Below are positions 5,704 to 6,594 of a stretch of 6,594 bases of DNA, piece by piece. Each line of letters starts with the position of its first letter. Within the stretch, counting starts at the first letter, position 1. A program made the translations under genes and the position numbers. Source of the stretch: CAIKMD01 sp035533255 (GTDB lineage: Bacteria; Pseudomonadota; Alphaproteobacteria; ATCC43930; CGMCC-115725); NCBI GenBank assembly GCA_035533255.1, contig DATLUE010000324.1, forward strand, positions 1 through 6,594, written 5' to 3'. Below the pieces are notes generated by a model. The model saw nothing but the letters and a program-made list of their open reading frames with translations. It had not been told where the DNA came from and searched no databases.

Positions 5704-6102
5704 TTAGGAGAGCTGCGGCCGCATGCGGTCAGCGTTAAGGAAGAAGCGGCGTCCTTCGGCAAGGAGCTGGTTATCGGTCACGCGATCCAGCGTCTCGATA
5801 CCCGCCATCCGTTCCATCAAGGCCGGCGCATGCTTATGCGCGTATTTCGCGAATTCCGCCTTGGCTGTCGACGGGCCGGTCACGAGCACTTCGCGCGTAT
5901 CCGCCAGCGCGTCGACGACATCGCGGTAGAATCGCGGCTCGTCGGTGACATGCGTGCCGGATGCGCTGCCGGCCTTCACGTGGAGGTGCTTGGGCGGATC
6001 GGCGGGACGCACGCGCTCCTCGTCCGCGGCATCGGCGTTGAAGTGGATGATGCGCGCCTCATGGTGATCGATCCAGACAATGGCGTGATAGTGGACAGTC
6101 AT
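5704..6102 (-). CDS. 'Translational machinery' family protein, eRF1-domain-3-like fold (132 aa)
   Basis: The 132-residue protein fits the small proteobacterial family often annotated 'translational machinery protein', related to the bacterial archaeo-eukaryotic release-factor (eRF1 domain 3 / L7Ae-like) group. It opens with VHYHAIVWIDHHEARIIHF, as in that family, followed by a His-containing segment (KHLHVKAGSASGTH, 38-51). The core REVLVTGPSTAKAEFAKYA (70-88) leads to the typical helix and ending GIETLDRVTDNQLLAEGRRFF (101-121). The catalytic GGQ motif of true release factors is absent. A role linked to ribosomes or RNA is suggested only by the family name; no biochemical function is known to me. 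ATG at 6102 with an AGGA/GAG-rich leader, 16 bases after the 53-residue gene and 11 before the GNAT-like gene. The FNR/FixK box upstream implies low-oxygen control. Confidence 0.8.
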   Translation of the reverse strand: MTVHYHAIVWIDHHEARIIHFNADAADEERVRPADPPKHLHVKAGSASGTHVTDEPRFYRDVVDALADTREVLVTGPSTAKAEFAKYAHKHAPALMERMAGIETLDRVTDNQLLAEGRRFFLNADRMRPQLS

Positions 6103-6118
6103 GTTTGATCTCTATTTC

Positions 6119-6280
6119 CTATGCTGCTTTGTCGAATGACTGGGACTGGTGTGCCTTGTCCGCTGCCGCATGGTCGCGCGACCATCGGTTGGTTTGGTGT
6201 GCGACCGTTGCCAGAGTGATCGAGAAAGTGAAAAAGCCTGCCAGTACGAGAACCAGATATGCCTGCTCGCCTATGGTCAT
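6119..6280 (-). CDS. Small single-pass membrane protein (53 aa)
   Basis: The frame opens at 6304, but the ATG at 6278-6280 is preceded at 6 bases by AAGGAG, so a 53-residue product starting MTIGEQAYLVLVLAGFFTF is the better reading. One hydrophobic helix spans about residues 7-29. The remainder is short, polar and charged (NRWSRDHAAADKAHQS), so a single-pass protein with most of its polar part on one side is expected. It is the first gene after the FNR/FixK box and probably heads a transcript with the eRF1-like and GNAT-like genes. The family is not recognised. Small membrane subunits of terminal oxidases have a comparable size, but nothing in this sequence supports that identity and no oxidase genes are in the window. 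Confidence 0.7.
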   Translation of the reverse strand: MTIGEQAYLVLVLAGFFTFSITLATVAHQTNRWSRDHAAADKAHQSQSFDKAA

Positions 6281-6286
6281 CGTCTT

Positions 6287-6292
6287 CTCCTT
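6287..6292 (-). promoter_or_regulatory. Ribosome binding site of the 53-residue membrane protein
   Basis: AAGGAG on the minus strand is 6 bases before the ATG at 6280. It selects that ATG over the upstream in-frame ATG at 6304, which has no such site. Confidence 0.75.
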
Positions 6293-6307
6293 AGTGAAAC
6301 ACAAATC

Positions 6308-6313
6308 AGCCTA
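6308..6313 (-). promoter_or_regulatory. Predicted -10 element of an FNR/FixK-activated promoter
   Basis: TAGGCT on the minus strand matches TATAAT at the first, second and last positions. If the FNR/FixK box centre (6342.5) is set at -41.5, the usual position for activation, this hexamer falls exactly at -12 to -7. Transcription would then start at about 6301, giving a leader of some 20 bases that still contains the whole AAGGAG site. Confidence 0.5.
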
Positions 6314-6334
6314 AGCGCGAACGCCAAGCGAGTG

Positions 6335-6350
6335 ATTGACTTGAATCAAT
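6335..6350. promoter_or_regulatory. FNR/FixK binding box (TTGAC-N4-ATCAA)
   Basis: ATTGACTTGAATCAAT is a palindrome with perfect five-base arms. Its core, at 6336-6349, differs from the FNR/FixK consensus TTGAT-N4-ATCAA at a single base (C for T). It stands between two divergent small membrane protein genes, about 55 bases from the minus-strand start and 50 from the plus-strand start. The FixK-like protein in this window has the recognition-helix residues for this site and is the obvious candidate to bind it. A matching -10 is seen only on the minus side. Confidence 0.8.
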
Positions 6351-6399
6351 GGCACGATCACGGCTCAGGGCGCGGAGGCGCTAGGTCCGGGCGACGCCG

Positions 6400-6525
6400 A
6401 TGGCTGGCGGTTCATCCGATTTTGTGTATACGCTCGGCCCTACGACGGCCTTTGCTGCGCTCGGCGCTATTACTCTCTGCCTTACGGTGATCGGGGCGTG
6501 CCTCTATGTGAGAATGGGAACGTAA
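6400..6525 (+). CDS. Very small membrane protein (41 aa)
   Basis: The ATG at 6400 opens 41 codons ending in TAA at 6523-6525. An in-frame TAG at 6382-6384 and no other usable start upstream make this ATG the only choice. The product starts MAGGSSDFVYTLGPTT and has one hydrophobic segment at about residues 15-36 (AFAALGAITLCLTVIGACLY), then a short basic end (VRMGT). This is a plausible single-pass protein. No convincing ribosome binding site precedes it: GGAGG at 6374-6378 is 21 bases away and GGGCG nearer is poor. The existence of the gene rests on the hydrophobic pattern, its position just after the FNR/FixK box, and the next ATG following after 4 bases. The family is unknown. Confidence 0.45.
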   Translation: MAGGSSDFVYTLGPTTAFAALGAITLCLTVIGACLYVRMGT

Positions 6526-6529
6526 AATC

Positions 6530-6594
6530 ATGGCGATTCGAGACATTATGACAACGGCGATGGCACATGAGCGTAATTCCGACGATGGAGGTAA
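6530..6594 (+). CDS. Start of a gene cut by the right edge
   Basis: The ATG at 6530, 4 bases after the stop of the 41-residue gene, opens a frame that runs 21 codons to the edge without a stop (MAIRDIMTTAMAHERN...). The short spacing suggests one transcript with the 41-residue gene. The opening IRDIMTT recalls the first strand of CBS-domain proteins, but what follows is not clearly CBS-like and the visible part is too short for a family call. Confidence 0.4.
   Translation, partial: MAIRDIMTTAMAHERNSDDGG

Noticed and set aside
6149..6490. 113-codon plus-strand frame across the FNR/FixK box region
   Set aside because: It is antisense to the 53-residue gene, runs through the regulatory palindrome and ends in low-complexity Arg/Leu sequence.
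1..6594. CRISPR array, insertion sequence, tRNA or rRNA
   Set aside because: No regular repeat-spacer pattern, transposase-like frame, terminal inverted repeats or RNA gene signature was seen on either strand.

Overview
The window reads as an oxygen-responsive regulatory locus from a GC-rich alphaproteobacterium. The evidence is the codon usage, a FixL-type heme PAS domain, a FixK-type Crp/FNR regulator lacking the iron-sulfur cysteines, and an FNR/FixK box. No species can be named from the sequence alone. Almost all of the window is coding. There are no rRNA or tRNA genes, CRISPR arrays or insertion sequences, and no gap longer than 300 bases.

Layout. (1) Bases 1-1876, minus strand: a tight operon that reads FixK/FNR-like regulator, degenerate receiver protein, 75-residue membrane protein, 68-residue soluble protein, and a two-helix membrane protein that runs off the left edge. 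(2) Bases 1877-2001: a divergent control region with a GTTACG-N4-GTGACA direct repeat. (3) Bases 2002-2742, plus strand: an OmpR-family response regulator. (4) Bases 2755-5130, minus strand: a 791-residue triple-PAS hybrid histidine kinase whose third PAS carries the FixL heme-pocket residues. It converges on the response regulator with only 12 bases between the stop codons. (5) Bases 5225-6280, minus strand: a 53-residue membrane protein, an eRF1-domain-3-like 'translational machinery' protein and a GNAT-like protein, followed after 94 bases by the kinase. (6) Bases 6281-6399: a divergent region with a near-consensus FNR/FixK box. (7) Bases 6400-6594, plus strand: a 41-residue membrane protein and the start of another gene.

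How the parts may work together (inference): the heme kinase senses oxygen and controls the OmpR-type regulator. That regulator binds the direct repeat and drives the fixK-like gene. The FixK-like protein, whose recognition helix has the FNR-type E-x-x-S-R residues, then acts at TTGAC-N4-ATCAA in front of the 53-residue protein operon. This matches the hFixL-FxkR-FixKf arrangement known from Rhizobium etli more closely than the classical FixL-FixJ-FixK2 one. The less familiar parts are a receiver protein lacking its phosphorylation site, a set of tiny membrane proteins, and an eRF1-like protein placed under what looks like low-oxygen control.
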